Source: an uncultured Prevotellaceae bacterium (GTDB lineage Bacteria; Bacteroidota; Bacteroidia; Bacteroidales; Bacteroidaceae). Taken from it: 64,000 nt of DNA. The notes under the pieces were generated by a model. The model was given only the letters and a program-made list of their open reading frames with translations. It ran no database searches and was not told the origin of the DNA. Position numbers and translations under genes: made by a program. Position 1 is the stretch's first letter. Each line of letters starts with the position of its first letter. Below are positions 56,162-64,000 of the stretch, one piece after another. The DNA lies in assembly GCA_900319225.1 (NCBI GenBank), contig ONNV01000003.1, positions 248,001 to 312,000 of the forward strand, given 5' to 3'.

Positions 56162-57435
56162 TATTCGCGAACAATTGTCTGGTTACGGTCAGGACCTACT
56201 GACACAATGCTTACGGGAGTCTCAAGGAACTCTTCCAGGAATGAGATGTAGTTGTTGAACTCCTCGGGGAATTCATCCTCATCATGAACCTTGGTCAGGT
56301 CTGTCTTCCAGCCCGGAAGCTCCTCATAAACGGGCTCTACGCCCTCGCAGTCAAACGGGAACTCATCAGTCTGTGTGCCGTCGGGCAGTTTGTAAGCCAC
56401 GCAAGCCTTGATGGTGGGGAATACGTCAAGTACGTCACTCTTCATCAGGATCAGGTTGGTTACACCGTTCAGGCGTACTGCATAACGCAGGGCAACCAGG
56501 TCAACCCAACCGCAACGGCGGCGACGGCCTGTTACTGCACCGAACTCCTGACCGCGGTCAGAGAGCTTCTCGCCATCGGCATCAAACAGCTCTGTGGGGA
56601 ACGGACCGCTACCTACACGTGTGCAGTAGGCTTTCATGATTCCGTAAACCTTACCGATATTGCGCGGAGCGACACCCAGACCGGTGCAGGCACCTGCGCA
56701 GATGGTGTTTGATGATGTTACGAACGGATATGAACCAAAGTCTATGTCAAGCATTGTACCCTGGGCACCCTCGCAGAGGATGGTCTTACCCTCACGCAGC
56801 AGGTTAGCTACAAAGTGCTCGCTGTCCACGAACTTGAACTGTTTCATGTACTCTATACCCTCACGCCATGCCTTCTCAAGGGGAGCCAGGTCATACTCAA
56901 AGTTCAGGCTCTTGAGAGTGCGCTCATGGGCTGCGCGTGCGGCTGCATAACGCTCCTCAAAGTCAGGACGCAGCAGGTCACCTACGCGCACACCTGTACG
57001 GGCCACCTTGTCGGTATATGTGGGGCCGATGCCACGACCTGTGGTACCAACCTTGTTGGATCCCTTTGATGCCTCAAGGGCACTGTCCATAAGACGGTGT
57101 GTAGGCAGTATCAGATGTGCCTTCTTGGATATGAGCAGACGGCTCTTAAGGTCTATGCCAGCAGCCTCAAGAGCCTCGGCCTCAGCCTTGAAGAGGGCTG
57201 CATCCAGTACCATACCGTTGCCAATGATATTCTGCTTGTTACCCTGGAATACACCTGAAGGGATGGACTTGAGCACGAACTTCTTGTTATCAAAGATAAG
57301 TGTATGGCCGGCGTTGGGACCACCCTGGAAACGGGCTACCACATCATAACGCGGAGTCAGCACATCCACTACCTTACCCTTGCCTTCATCACCCCACTGC
57401 AATCCCAGCAGGACATCAATCTTTTCTGTTTTCAT
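56161..57435 (-). CDS. purA: Adenylosuccinate synthetase PurA
   Basis: 424 residues. LLGLQWGDEGKGK at the N-terminus (P-loop with catalytic Asp), GPNAGHT, GTTGRGIGPTY, EGAQGTMLDIDFGSYPFVTSSN and GRRRRCGWVDL. It joins IMP and aspartate with GTP on the way to AMP, complementing purH elsewhere in the window. Its ATG overlaps the fur stop (4 bases). Confidence 0.97.
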   Translation of the reverse strand: MKTEKIDVLLGLQWGDEGKGKVVDVLTPRYDVVARFQGGPNAGHTLIFDNKKFVLKSIPSGVFQGNKQNIIGNGMVLDAALFKAEAEALEAAGIDLKSRLLISKKAHLILPTHRLMDSALEASKGSNKVGTTGRGIGPTYTDKVARTGVRVGDLLRPDFEERYAAARAAHERTLKSLNFEYDLAPLEKAWREGIEYMKQFKFVDSEHFVANLLREGKTILCEGAQGTMLDIDFGSYPFVTSSNTICAGACTGLGVAPRNIGKVYGIMKAYCTRVGSGPFPTELFDADGEKLSDRGQEFGAVTGRRRRCGWVDLVALRYAVRLNGVTNLILMKSDVLDVFPTIKACVAYKLPDGTQTDEFPFDCEGVEPVYEELPGWKTDLTKVHDEDEFPEEFNNYISFLEEFLETPVSIVSVGPDRNQTIVRE

Positions 57436-57920
57436 TTCTTGTCTTTATCTTTTTTGTTCAATCTATTCTGTTTTCTCTTTATGGCTGCCGAGCACTTGCT
57501 GCACAATCCGTACACGGTAAGTGACCAGCCTGCCATGGTAAACCTGCGCTTGCGCATGCTCTCAATCTGACGGCGTACCGAGTCATCGGTAACATCGGTC
57601 ACACTGCCGCAGCTTGTGCAGGTAAGCCTTATGGTGCTCCTGTTTTTCCAGCACTTCTCATACCGGACCAGACCGCTAAGGCATATCTTTCTTACCAAAC
57701 CGGCATCCTCAAGCAGTCCCAGGCCGTTGTAAACCGTAGCGCGGCATACCCTGAAATTCTGCCGGGACTCCATTATCTCCTGGAGAGTCTCAGGAGTGAA
57801 CGGACCATCGGTCTGCAACACTGCATCCAGAACGGCCCTGCGCTCGGGAGTGTTCCTGAGATTCTGCAGACGCAAATGCTCTGCCAGCATCTCACGCATC
57901 TCCTGGTTCCTGTCACTCAT
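57432..57920 (-). CDS. Fur-family regulator lacking the usual histidine cluster
   Basis: 162 residues. Winged helix with RNTPERRAVLDAVLQTDGPF and CRATVYNGLGLLEDAGLV. The structural zinc site is C101/C104 and C140/C143. The HHH stretch that normally precedes the first CxxC reads KNRSTIRLTC, so the common regulatory metal site is incomplete. The C-terminal tail is Lys/Asn rich. From memory Porphyromonas gingivalis has a divergent Fur (Har/PgFur) that responds to heme, so a non-iron signal is possible. Which metal or ligand it senses is open. It overlaps the AlkD-like gene and purA by 4 bases each. Confidence 0.85.
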   Translation of the reverse strand: MSDRNQEMREMLAEHLRLQNLRNTPERRAVLDAVLQTDGPFTPETLQEIMESRQNFRVCRATVYNGLGLLEDAGLVRKICLSGLVRYEKCWKNRSTIRLTCTSCGSVTDVTDDSVRRQIESMRKRRFTMAGWSLTVYGLCSKCSAAIKRKQNRLNKKDKDKK

Positions 57921-58471
57921 CCCTCAGCTACAAATCCCAGTGCGGTTCTGGCCGCCTGGGCGCACATCAGGTCAGAACCGTTGATGGCGGCCTGAGCCTG
58001 GTCTTTCAATTCCTGAACATAACGCGGACCCATCTCACGCCCTGCGCGCAGCATATGAGCCAGCGTAAGGAAACCGCAATATCGGGTCATGTCGTTATCT
58101 GAAGCTATCCAGCGGAAAGCCGCCTCAGATGCTCCTTTCATCCGGCTGAAAAGGTACATGCTGCATACCTCAGCCAGGTCAGGATACTTAATCTGCTCTA
58201 TCCAGAGGTCTGCCAGATCCGTCTGGAACTGGTCCTCGGGGTAGATAAGCGCCGCAAGAATCCTGCACTCGCGGATATCCTCTTTCCAGAGCGCAACCGC
58301 AAGTTCAGGATCTTTACCCTGCTCTGATGCTATCTGTTTAAGTCCCGGCAATCCAACACCGAAATTAAGCTTATAACCCATGCCGGCCTCCCTCATGTCT
58401 GCAGAGGCTATGCCGTTCATGTTAAGTCTCAGTTTCTGCTTAATCTCCAGAATACTTTCCCGGGTTGTCAT
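57917..58471 (-). CDS. AlkD-like HEAT-repeat protein (DNA alkylation repair family)
   Basis: 184 residues, all helical. The pattern fits AlkD-like HEAT repeats: LPGLKQIASEQGKDPELAVALWKEDIRECRIL, then LADLWIEQIKYPDLAEVCSMYLF and AFRWIASDNDMTRYCGFLTLAHML. AlkD removes alkylated purines without base flipping. The family also has non-catalytic members, and this one is shorter than AlkD (about 237). Repair activity is therefore uncertain. Its stop overlaps the fur start. Confidence 0.7.
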   Translation of the reverse strand: MTTRESILEIKQKLRLNMNGIASADMREAGMGYKLNFGVGLPGLKQIASEQGKDPELAVALWKEDIRECRILAALIYPEDQFQTDLADLWIEQIKYPDLAEVCSMYLFSRMKGASEAAFRWIASDNDMTRYCGFLTLAHMLRAGREMGPRYVQELKDQAQAAINGSDLMCAQAARTALGFVAEG

Positions 58472-58496
58472 TATAGTTCAGTGGCGTCTAAAAAGT

Positions 58497-58925
58497 TTAT
58501 TTGGCGAGATGGCGTTTCTTAAACTGATGAGGGGCCTCGCCCTTCTCCTTGAAGAATGCCGCATAGAACGACTGGCGGTTTGAGAACCCTGACATCGTTC
58601 CAATCTCCTCCATTGTCTTGTCCAGGTAACGCTTGTCAGTGAGGTAATGCACTGCGTCGCGTACTCTGAATTCATTCACCAGACTGGAATAGTTCATTCC
58701 GAATCTTGAATTGATCACGGCCGACAGGTATCTGGGGTTGGTATTCAGATCCTCGGCCAGCTGCTTTGCCGAATAATCCGGATCGCGGTACTTCTTCTGT
58801 GCAACCACGATTGTCAGGATACCGTCATACAGCTCATCGGCAAGTTCTGCACGGATAAGGCCCCTGTAACCAGCTTCCTTTTCGGCCTTTTCCCTGATTT
58901 TGTAAGGCTTAGTGTTAGTTTCCAT
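58497..58925 (-). CDS. AraC-type DNA-binding protein (helix-turn-helix only)
   Basis: 142 residues. The AraC HTH occupies about 40-138: DYSAKQLAEDLNTNPRYLSAVINSRFGMNY, then EIGTMSGFSNRQSFYAAFFKEKGEAPHQFKK. Only about 40 residues precede it (KIREKAEKEAGYRGLI), so there is no cupin or other sensor domain. It may need a partner or act constitutively. It is separated from the AlkD-like gene by 25 bases and runs divergently from dnaG. Confidence 0.88.
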   Translation of the reverse strand: METNTKPYKIREKAEKEAGYRGLIRAELADELYDGILTIVVAQKKYRDPDYSAKQLAEDLNTNPRYLSAVINSRFGMNYSSLVNEFRVRDAVHYLTDKRYLDKTMEEIGTMSGFSNRQSFYAAFFKEKGEAPHQFKKRHLAK

Positions 58926-59044
58926 AATGTAAATTTACGTCACAAAATAAATGATTTTCCCGCAGAGTACGCACGCGCAAACGTCAATATTATTTAAAAA
59001 AGGCACAACTGCCCGAACATGACTTCCAAACCATGGATTTTTTG

Positions 59045-59052
59045 TAATTTTG
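59045..59052 (+). promoter_or_regulatory. -7 element for dnaG
   Basis: TAATTTTG matches TAnnTTTG, 23 bases before the dnaG ATG. No TTTG at -33. The 150-base gap to the divergent AraC-type gene otherwise holds nothing I can support. Confidence 0.5.
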
Positions 59053-59075
59053 GCATCAATACACCTACCCCCTGA

Positions 59076-61109
59076 ATGATAGACCAGCTCACAATAGAAA
59101 AGATACTCGATGCTGCCAACATTGTTGATGTGGTATCGGAATTCGTGACCCTGCGCCGCCGCGGTGTCAACTATGTGGGACTGTGTCCGTTCCATAACGA
59201 GAAGACCCCGTCATTCTACGTCTCTCCGTCCAAGGGGATCTGCAAGTGTTTCAGTTGCGGCAAGGGCGGCAACGCCATCCATTTCCTTATGGAGCATGAG
59301 CAGATGTCATTCCAGGATGCTGCCGAGTGGCTGGCAAACAAATACGGAATTCCGTTCCGCAAACGTGAGCTCACCGAGAGTGAGAAAGCCCTGCAGAACG
59401 AGCGCGAGTCACTGTTCATCACCAATCAGTTTGCACTGGATTTCTTTAAGGACACCCTGCTCAACACTGACAAGGGCCGAGCCATAGGTCTGGCCTATTT
59501 CCGCAAGCGCGGATTCCGTGATGACATACTTGAAAAGTTCTATCTTGGTTACTGTCCCGATGAGCCCGATGCGCTGGCACGTACCGCTCTGGCCAAAGGC
59601 TACACCAAGGAGAACCTGATTAAGACAGGACTCTGCTACGCGAAAGACGACAACGGAGCCTTGCGTGACCGTTTCCGCGGCCGCGTGATATTCCCGGTCC
59701 ACTCCATATCGGGCAAGGTGGTGGCATTTGGAGGCCGCATAATGAGCGCCGAATCCAAGGTAGCCAAATACGTGAACTCGCCCGAGTCAGTGATATACTC
59801 CAAAAGCCGTGAGCTCTACGGACTCTATCAGGCCAAGCAGGCCATAGTACGCAAGGACCGCTGTTTCCTGGTTGAGGGTTATGCCGATGTCATAAGCATG
59901 TTCCAGAGCGGAGTGGAGAACGTGGTCGCATCCAGCGGCACGTCGCTCACACCCGGCCAGATACGTCTGATACACCGTTTCACCAATAACATAACCGTAC
60001 TTTATGACGGTGACAAGGCCGGCATCAAAGCCTCTCTGCGCGGCATTGACATGCTGCTGGCCGAGGGCATGAACGTAAAGGTCCTGCTGCTGCCCGACGG
60101 CGAGGACCCCGACAGCTTTGCACAGGGCCGCGGCGCCACCGCGTTCCAGCAGTACATTGACACCCATCAGGTAGATTTCATCCGCTTCAAGGTGAACCTG
60201 CTTATGGAGGATGCGGCCGATGACCCCTACAGTCGCAGTGAGCTTATCAAGAGCATAACACAGAGCATATCGGTCATACAGGATCCCATTGTACGCTCAG
60301 TCTATATAACTGAGTGCAGCCAGATAATGAAGATTGATGAGCGTCTGCTCATTAATGACGTGAACCGCCGTCAGCGCGAGCAGGCACAGGCCGCTGCACA
60401 GCCCACGCGCCCAGCCCAATCACCCGATGAAAACGGACAAAATCCTGAACCCACAGAGGTGGAAACAGATAATCCCGACGCTCCCGCAGAGCCCGCACCC
60501 GAGCCGGAGATATCGGCCGAGGATAAGCTGCGTCAGGATATACGCGCGCTCAAACGTGAAGGTCTGGGCCCCATGATGGAAAAGGAGCGTCTGCTGTCAC
60601 AGCTCATTGTAAGATACGGCGGCAAGGTGATGTGCACCTATCAGGATGATGAGGGTCAGGAGCTGGATATGACCGTAGGGCAGTTCATAGTAGGCTCACT
60701 CCAGAATGACGGACTTGAATTCCGCCATCCGGTCTACAAGCGTTTTGTGGAGATCATGGCAGAACATCTTGAGGATAAGGATTTTAATTCCCAGAAGTTC
60801 TTCATGTCCCACCCCGAGACATTCGTAAGTCTGACCGCTGCCAGCCTCATGGAGGAGCGCTACCAGCTAAGCAACATATTCAAGGACAGCAAACCCGCTG
60901 ATGATGAGACGCAGCTGCTCAAGCTGACACGCCATATCATGGCCGATTACCAGATGGAGGTGGTTCGGCTGGAGATAAAGGATGTGGAGAAAAAGATCCA
61001 GGAGGCTGAGGTTGGGGATCTGGCCGAATTGCAGACCCGGTACCAGCAGCTTCTTATGGCTCGCGCCCAGCTGTCTAAGGAATTGGGGGAGCGAATAATC
61101 AATCTTTAG
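59076..61109 (+). CDS. dnaG: DNA primase DnaG
   Basis: 677 residues. The zinc-binding domain has C37, H40, C58 and C61 (CPFHNEKTPSFYVS, KCFSCGKGG). The TOPRIM/RNA polymerase core has VAFGGRIM, VEGYADVISM, SSGTSLT and LYDGDKAGIKA. A Pro/Glu/Ala-rich linker lies at about 440-490 (PTEVETDNPDAPAEPAPEPE). The C-terminal helicase-binding region follows. It synthesises RNA primers at the replication fork. Its TAG stop overlaps the first base of a class B REPIN. Confidence 0.97.
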   Translation: MIDQLTIEKILDAANIVDVVSEFVTLRRRGVNYVGLCPFHNEKTPSFYVSPSKGICKCFSCGKGGNAIHFLMEHEQMSFQDAAEWLANKYGIPFRKRELTESEKALQNERESLFITNQFALDFFKDTLLNTDKGRAIGLAYFRKRGFRDDILEKFYLGYCPDEPDALARTALAKGYTKENLIKTGLCYAKDDNGALRDRFRGRVIFPVHSISGKVVAFGGRIMSAESKVAKYVNSPESVIYSKSRELYGLYQAKQAIVRKDRCFLVEGYADVISMFQSGVENVVASSGTSLTPGQIRLIHRFTNNITVLYDGDKAGIKASLRGIDMLLAEGMNVKVLLLPDGEDPDSFAQGRGATAFQQYIDTHQVDFIRFKVNLLMEDAADDPYSRSELIKSITQSISVIQDPIVRSVYITECSQIMKIDERLLINDVNRRQREQAQAAAQPTRPAQSPDENGQNPEPTEVETDNPDAPAEPAPEPEISAEDKLRQDIRALKREGLGPMMEKERLLSQLIVRYGGKVMCTYQDDEGQELDMTVGQFIVGSLQNDGLEFRHPVYKRFVEIMAEHLEDKDFNSQKFFMSHPETFVSLTAASLMEERYQLSNIFKDSKPADDETQLLKLTRHIMADYQMEVVRLEIKDVEKKIQEAEVGDLAELQTRYQQLLMARAQLSKELGERIINL

Positions 61110-61208
61110 GGGCACAAAGGGGACGGTTCTATCTGTGCCCTTTTGGAGCTGATTCAAATTTGCAGAATAAAAAAAAGGGCACAGATAGAACCGTCCCCTT
61201 TGCGCCCC
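61109..61208. repeat. REPIN: inverted pair of class B REP sequences
   Basis: Arms 61109-61144 and 61173-61208 contain GGGGACGGTTCTATCTGTG in inverted orientation with one mismatch near the ends (GCGCCCC against GTGCCCC). The spacer is 28 bases. It starts on the last base of the dnaG stop codon and lies between converging dnaG and folE. Its arms read ACAAAGGGG where the 14855 copy reads ACAAAAGGG, in both arms. Confidence 0.9.
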
Positions 61209-61237
61209 ACGCAGGTGCGATAGTATTGTTTAGATTT

Positions 61238-61831
61238 TTATTTGCGGGAGATGAGGTTCATGAACTCCTCGCGGGTCTTGGCCTGGTTGAATGCTCCGGT
61301 AAAATCAGATGTGGTTGTAACGGAGTTCTGTTTCTCTACGCCGCGCATCTGCATGCACATATGGCTGGCCTCTATGACAACCATAACGCCAAGCGGCTGT
61401 AGGGTATTCTGAATACAATCCTTGATCTGGGATGTCATGCGTTCCTGTACCTGGAGACGGCGTGCAAAAACATCAACCACACGAGCTATCTTGCTGAGTC
61501 CGGTAATGTAGCCGTTGGGGATATAAGCCACGTGAGCCTTGCCGTAGAACGGCAGCATATGGTGCTCACAGAGTGAGTAAAAGTCAATATCTTTTACTAT
61601 CACCATCTGTCTGTAATCCTCCTTGAACATGGCAGATTTAAGTATTGCCGACGGGTCCATCTCATAACCGCTGGTAAAATCCAGCAGAGTCTTGGCCACA
61701 CGCAGCGGAGTGCGCACCAGGCCCTCACGGCCTGCATCGGGCTCTATAAGTTTAAGAATCTCCTCGTAGTGATGCTTGAGCGCAAGGAATTTCTCCGAGT
61801 TCTCATCGGAGTATGGTATCAGTGAACTCAT
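61238..61831 (-). CDS. folE: GTP cyclohydrolase I FolE
   Basis: 197 residues. Zinc and catalytic motif [18 protein letters not shown], then [21 protein letters not shown] and the final [13 protein letters not shown] with the third zinc cysteine. It makes dihydroneopterin triphosphate, the first step of folate synthesis. The ATG overlaps the stop of the SPOR gene by 4 bases, so they are translationally coupled. Confidence 0.97.
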   Translation of the reverse strand: MSSLIPYSDENSEKFLALKHHYEEILKLIEPDAGREGLVRTPLRVAKTLLDFTSGYEMDPSAILKSAMFKEDYRQMVIVKDIDFYSLCEHHMLPFYGKAHVAYIPNGYITGLSKIARVVDVFARRLQVQERMTSQIKDCIQNTLQPLGVMVVIEASHMCMQMRGVEKQNSVTTTSDFTGAFNQAKTREEFMNLISRK

Positions 61832-62277
61832 AACGGAACGGTAATCTCCTGATTGCGTAAAATGATCATGCCCTTGTAAGGCGTTTCTTTTCTGAGTTTG
61901 CGCAGGGTCTCGAAGGCCTCCTCATAATAGAGGAAATCGCCCACCGTGCAACGCCAGCGCGGGTTGCGGAACTCTGTATGCACAGGCAGGTCTGGATAAT
62001 GTGAGCGAATATACTTATCCACCTCATTGGCCCTCTCTTTCGATGCACGTGTATTGTTTCCGGCAAAGACCTGGACACGGTATCCGATGGCTTTTATCTT
62101 GGTACCAGACTGAAGCTGGGATACCTTACCGATAAGACTGTCCAGACGCACATCACGCTCGATGCGTATCTGACCCTTGCCCGGGACATCCCTCTCCAGC
62201 TCCTGGACCAGCGTCGTTTGGGCGCTGGCCAGAGCCGTAAAGAGAGCCAGGAATACTGTTAATCCTGTCTTTTTCAT
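61828..62277 (-). CDS. Exported SPOR-domain protein
   Basis: 149 residues. Signal peptide to about 20 (ALASA before QTT). The SPOR domain occupies about 63-149: [26 protein letters not shown], then [24 protein letters not shown] domains bind glycan strands lacking stem peptides, often at the division site. It lies between tpiA (10-base gap) and folE (4-base overlap), an order I know from other Bacteroides. No lipobox. Confidence 0.9.
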   Translation of the reverse strand: MKKTGLTVFLALFTALASAQTTLVQELERDVPGKGQIRIERDVRLDSLIGKVSQLQSGTKIKAIGYRVQVFAGNNTRASKERANEVDKYIRSHYPDLPVHTEFRNPRWRCTVGDFLYYEEAFETLRKLRKETPYKGMIILRNQEITVPL

Positions 62278-62287
62278 ATTGTTTTAA

Positions 62288-63049
62288 TTACTTTTTCCAA
62301 GCATCGATAATTCCCTTGAAATCAGCTACCTTCAATGAGGCGCCGCCAATCAAGCCACCATCGATGTCAACCTTTGAGAACAGCTCAGGAGCGTTTGAAG
62401 CCTTGCATGAGCCACCGTAAAGGATTGAAGTATCCTCAGCAACCTGCTTGCCATACTTGTCGGCAATCACTGAGCGGATATAAGCGTGAATCTCCTCAGC
62501 CTGATCGGCAGTAGCGGTCTTACCGGTACCGATAGCCCAGATAGGCTCGTAGGCGATTGTGATGTTCTTGAACTCATCGGCTGAGAGGTTGAATACTGAA
62601 CCCTCAAGCTCAGCCTTAACGATCTGGTTCTGGATACCCTTCTCGCGCTCGTCGAGTGACTCACCGATGCAGAAGATTACCTTAAGACCGTTGGCAAGAG
62701 CCAGCAGAACCTTCTCCTTAAGGATATCATATGTCTCGTGATAGTACTCACGACGCTCTGAGTGACCCAGGATTACATACTCAGCACCAGTTGACTTAAC
62801 CATGGCAGCTGATACCTCACCGGTATAAGCACCAGACTCCTTGTCAGCGCAGTTCTCGGCAGAAAGACCGATAACCTTGTGGTCAATGATATCAGAGATC
62901 TTTGCAAGATGGATGAACGGGGTGCCGATGATAACGTCGCAGTTGGGTTTGTCAGCAGCCAATACCTCATTCAGCTCTGTAGCAAGAGCAATACCTTCCT
63001 GGAGAGTCTTGTTCATCTTCCAGTTTCCGGCAACAATTTTCTTTCTCAT
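62288..63049 (-). CDS. tpiA: Triose-phosphate isomerase TpiA
   Basis: 253 residues. [10 protein letters not shown] (catalytic Lys), the catalytic His in [12 protein letters not shown], the catalytic Glu in [16 protein letters not shown], and phosphate loop [13 protein letters not shown] with [10 protein letters not shown]. It interconverts glyceraldehyde 3-phosphate and dihydroxyacetone phosphate in glycolysis. It follows the DoxX-like gene by 26 bases. Confidence 0.97.
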   Translation of the reverse strand: MRKKIVAGNWKMNKTLQEGIALATELNEVLAADKPNCDVIIGTPFIHLAKISDIIDHKVIGLSAENCADKESGAYTGEVSAAMVKSTGAEYVILGHSERREYYHETYDILKEKVLLALANGLKVIFCIGESLDEREKGIQNQIVKAELEGSVFNLSADEFKNITIAYEPIWAIGTGKTATADQAEEIHAYIRSVIADKYGKQVAEDTSILYGGSCKASNAPELFSKVDIDGGLIGGASLKVADFKGIIDAWKK

Positions 63050-63075
63050 TTCAAATAGTATTAAAAACGTTATTG

Positions 63076-64000
63076 TTATTGTATCATTCTCTTAAGTCTG
63101 TCTATCAGCACCACCATGAACAGCGGCAGCAGGAACAGAACGCATACCGCCCACGGGGTACGCAACGGATCCGGATCCGGCAGCTGGCCCACCTTGATTA
63201 CGTCAAGCGGTCCTGACAACTCCTCATCGCTAGGTATACGGACGTCACTCCACTTGTTCACTATCACTCCGTTCCTGAGCAGTATGAGGCCGGGATTGGA
63301 ACGTACCATGGTCTGCAGCGGAATCTCATCACAGAACAGGAACGGGATCTCGGCCCCGGCATTCTCGGTCCACTGCTTTATGACATCCTCACTTGACGAG
63401 GTCAGTCCTATTATCTTATATCCGTAATGACCGCAATAGTCAAATACGTCATCAATCAAATCAAGATTGCTCTCACTTGCATTCTCCAGATGGGCCGATA
63501 CCAACAGGAACGTGTAGCTGCTGTCTGACAGCAGGTCTGCGGTCAGGTCATTCATATCGGCATCCATGACTGAGAAGTCCGCCATGGCGGGATTTCTGTT
63601 CTCCAGAACCTCAGTGCGCAGGTCCGTGCCAACCTTGTAGGCCCTGAAATCCAGAACCGGCAGGCTGTTGATATTGGCCGTCATGAACCTTACGGCTATC
63701 AGGGTGACGATAAGTGTTATCACCCAGTGGCGTCTGCCCTCAACAAACGGCACGATGGCCTTGCGTTTGATGAATACCAGCAGAGCCAGCAGAAGCAGGA
63801 ATATGTTCTTGTAGAATGTCTCCCAGTTGGTAAGTACCAGAGCATCGCCAAAACAGCCGCACTCCTCGACAGGATTGTTGAGCGCAATATAGAGGGTGAA
63901 CGGGGTGAGCAGCACCATCATTACAAGTACCACCAGAGACGTGCCCTTGGGGAACGCGCCCACCAGCAAGTATGCTCCTACAAGAATCTCCAAACCGGCC
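63076..64000 (-). CDS. DoxX-like membrane protein, BT_3928 family (5' end beyond window)
   Basis: The frame runs open to the right window edge, so the true start is outside; about 308 codons are visible. Membrane helices are at the visible N-terminus, around 50-70 and 90-110 residues in, and one at the C-terminus ([17 protein letters not shown]). VEECGCFGD is typical of DoxX/MauE-type proteins with a conserved cysteine pair. The central soluble part ([17 protein letters not shown]... [11 protein letters not shown]) resembles a thioredoxin-like fold, with no CxxC seen. In Bacteroides the equivalent gene also sits next to tpiA. The role is probably in envelope redox chemistry; this is inference. 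Confidence 0.78.
   Translation of the reverse strand, partial: AGLEILVGAYLLVGAFPKGTSLVVLVMMVLLTPFTLYIALNNPVEECGCFGDALVLTNWETFYKNIFLLLLALLVFIKRKAIVPFVEGRRHWVITLIVTLIAVRFMTANINSLPVLDFRAYKVGTDLRTEVLENRNPAMADFSVMDADMNDLTADLLSDSSYTFLLVSAHLENASESNLDLIDDVFDYCGHYGYKIIGLTSSSEDVIKQWTENAGAEIPFLFCDEIPLQTMVRSNPGLILLRNGVIVNKWSDVRIPSDEELSGPLDVIKVGQLPDPDPLRTPWAVCVLFLLPLFMVVLIDRLKRMIQ

Noticed and set aside
953-61208. CRISPR array suspicion from repeated intergenic sequences
   Set aside because: The copies are palindromic, scattered over 60 kb, inverted in pairs and not regularly spaced. No cas genes are present.

Overview
The window comes from a chromosome of a member of the Bacteroidales (Bacteroidota). 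Several lines of evidence agree. Promoters match the Bacteroidetes -7 consensus TAnnTTTG. Lipoproteins, a SPOR protein, 6-bladed beta-propeller lipoproteins, a TonB-receptor-like barrel, DUF4419 and DUF6057 proteins and an rSAM/lipoprotein pair are all typical of the order. Gene orders such as purH-mreB-mreC-mreD-mrdA-rodA, parE-coaD-S41 protease and folE-SPOR-tpiA-BT_3928-like are also those of Bacteroides/Prevotella relatives. The genus cannot be fixed from the sequence alone.

Layout. 1-8761 (minus strand) carries a truncated DUF4419 gene, a large secreted four-repeat protein with Ig-like domains, and a four-gene unit: DUF6057 membrane protein, heme-motif propeller lipoprotein, small lipoprotein, radical SAM/SPASM enzyme. 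8857-14851 (plus) is rsmI-hflX-fumarase-holB-ricT. 15183-22384 (minus) is the rod-shape cluster behind purH. 22579-25018 (plus) is a Tat-exported DUF362 protein with a large membrane ferredoxin. 25295-33341 (minus) holds a beta-propeller lipoprotein, a GPH sugar symporter, a C-terminal processing protease, coaD, parE and a GNAT protein, then a tRNA-Met with its own promoter and terminator. 33713-35383 (plus) is ribF and a CPBP protease. 35370-58925 (minus) contains argB-aroK-topA, a barrel/TPR pair with ybeY and a SpmA-SpmB fusion, an alpha-2-macroglobulin-like giant with a propeller lipoprotein, ruvB, and an overlapping unit AlkD-like-fur-purA-Zn protease-hisS. dnaG (plus) is followed by folE-SPOR-tpiA and a truncated DoxX-like gene (minus).

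Most genes are housekeeping: translation, replication and repair, purine, folate and CoA synthesis, and cell shape. They are packed with 4-base overlaps or short gaps. The least ordinary material lies between genes. At least eight loci hold REP/REPIN-like palindromes of two sequence classes (cores GGGGACAGTCCCC and GGGACGGTTCTATCTGTG). Seven of the eight sit within about 10 bases of a stop codon. Arms within a locus match each other even where loci differ. One REPIN (25020-25291) appears to have a 187-bp element with perfect 26-bp terminal inverted repeats in its loop. No REP-associated transposase is in the window, so the elements would have to be moved in trans.

The best protein candidate for an undercharacterised system is the rSAM/lipoprotein unit at 4160-8761. 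Other points of interest are a macroglobulin that has lost its thioester motif, a Fur protein without the usual histidine cluster, a ferredoxin with an internal Tat-like motif, and inverted fragments of a tRNA-Met 3' end.
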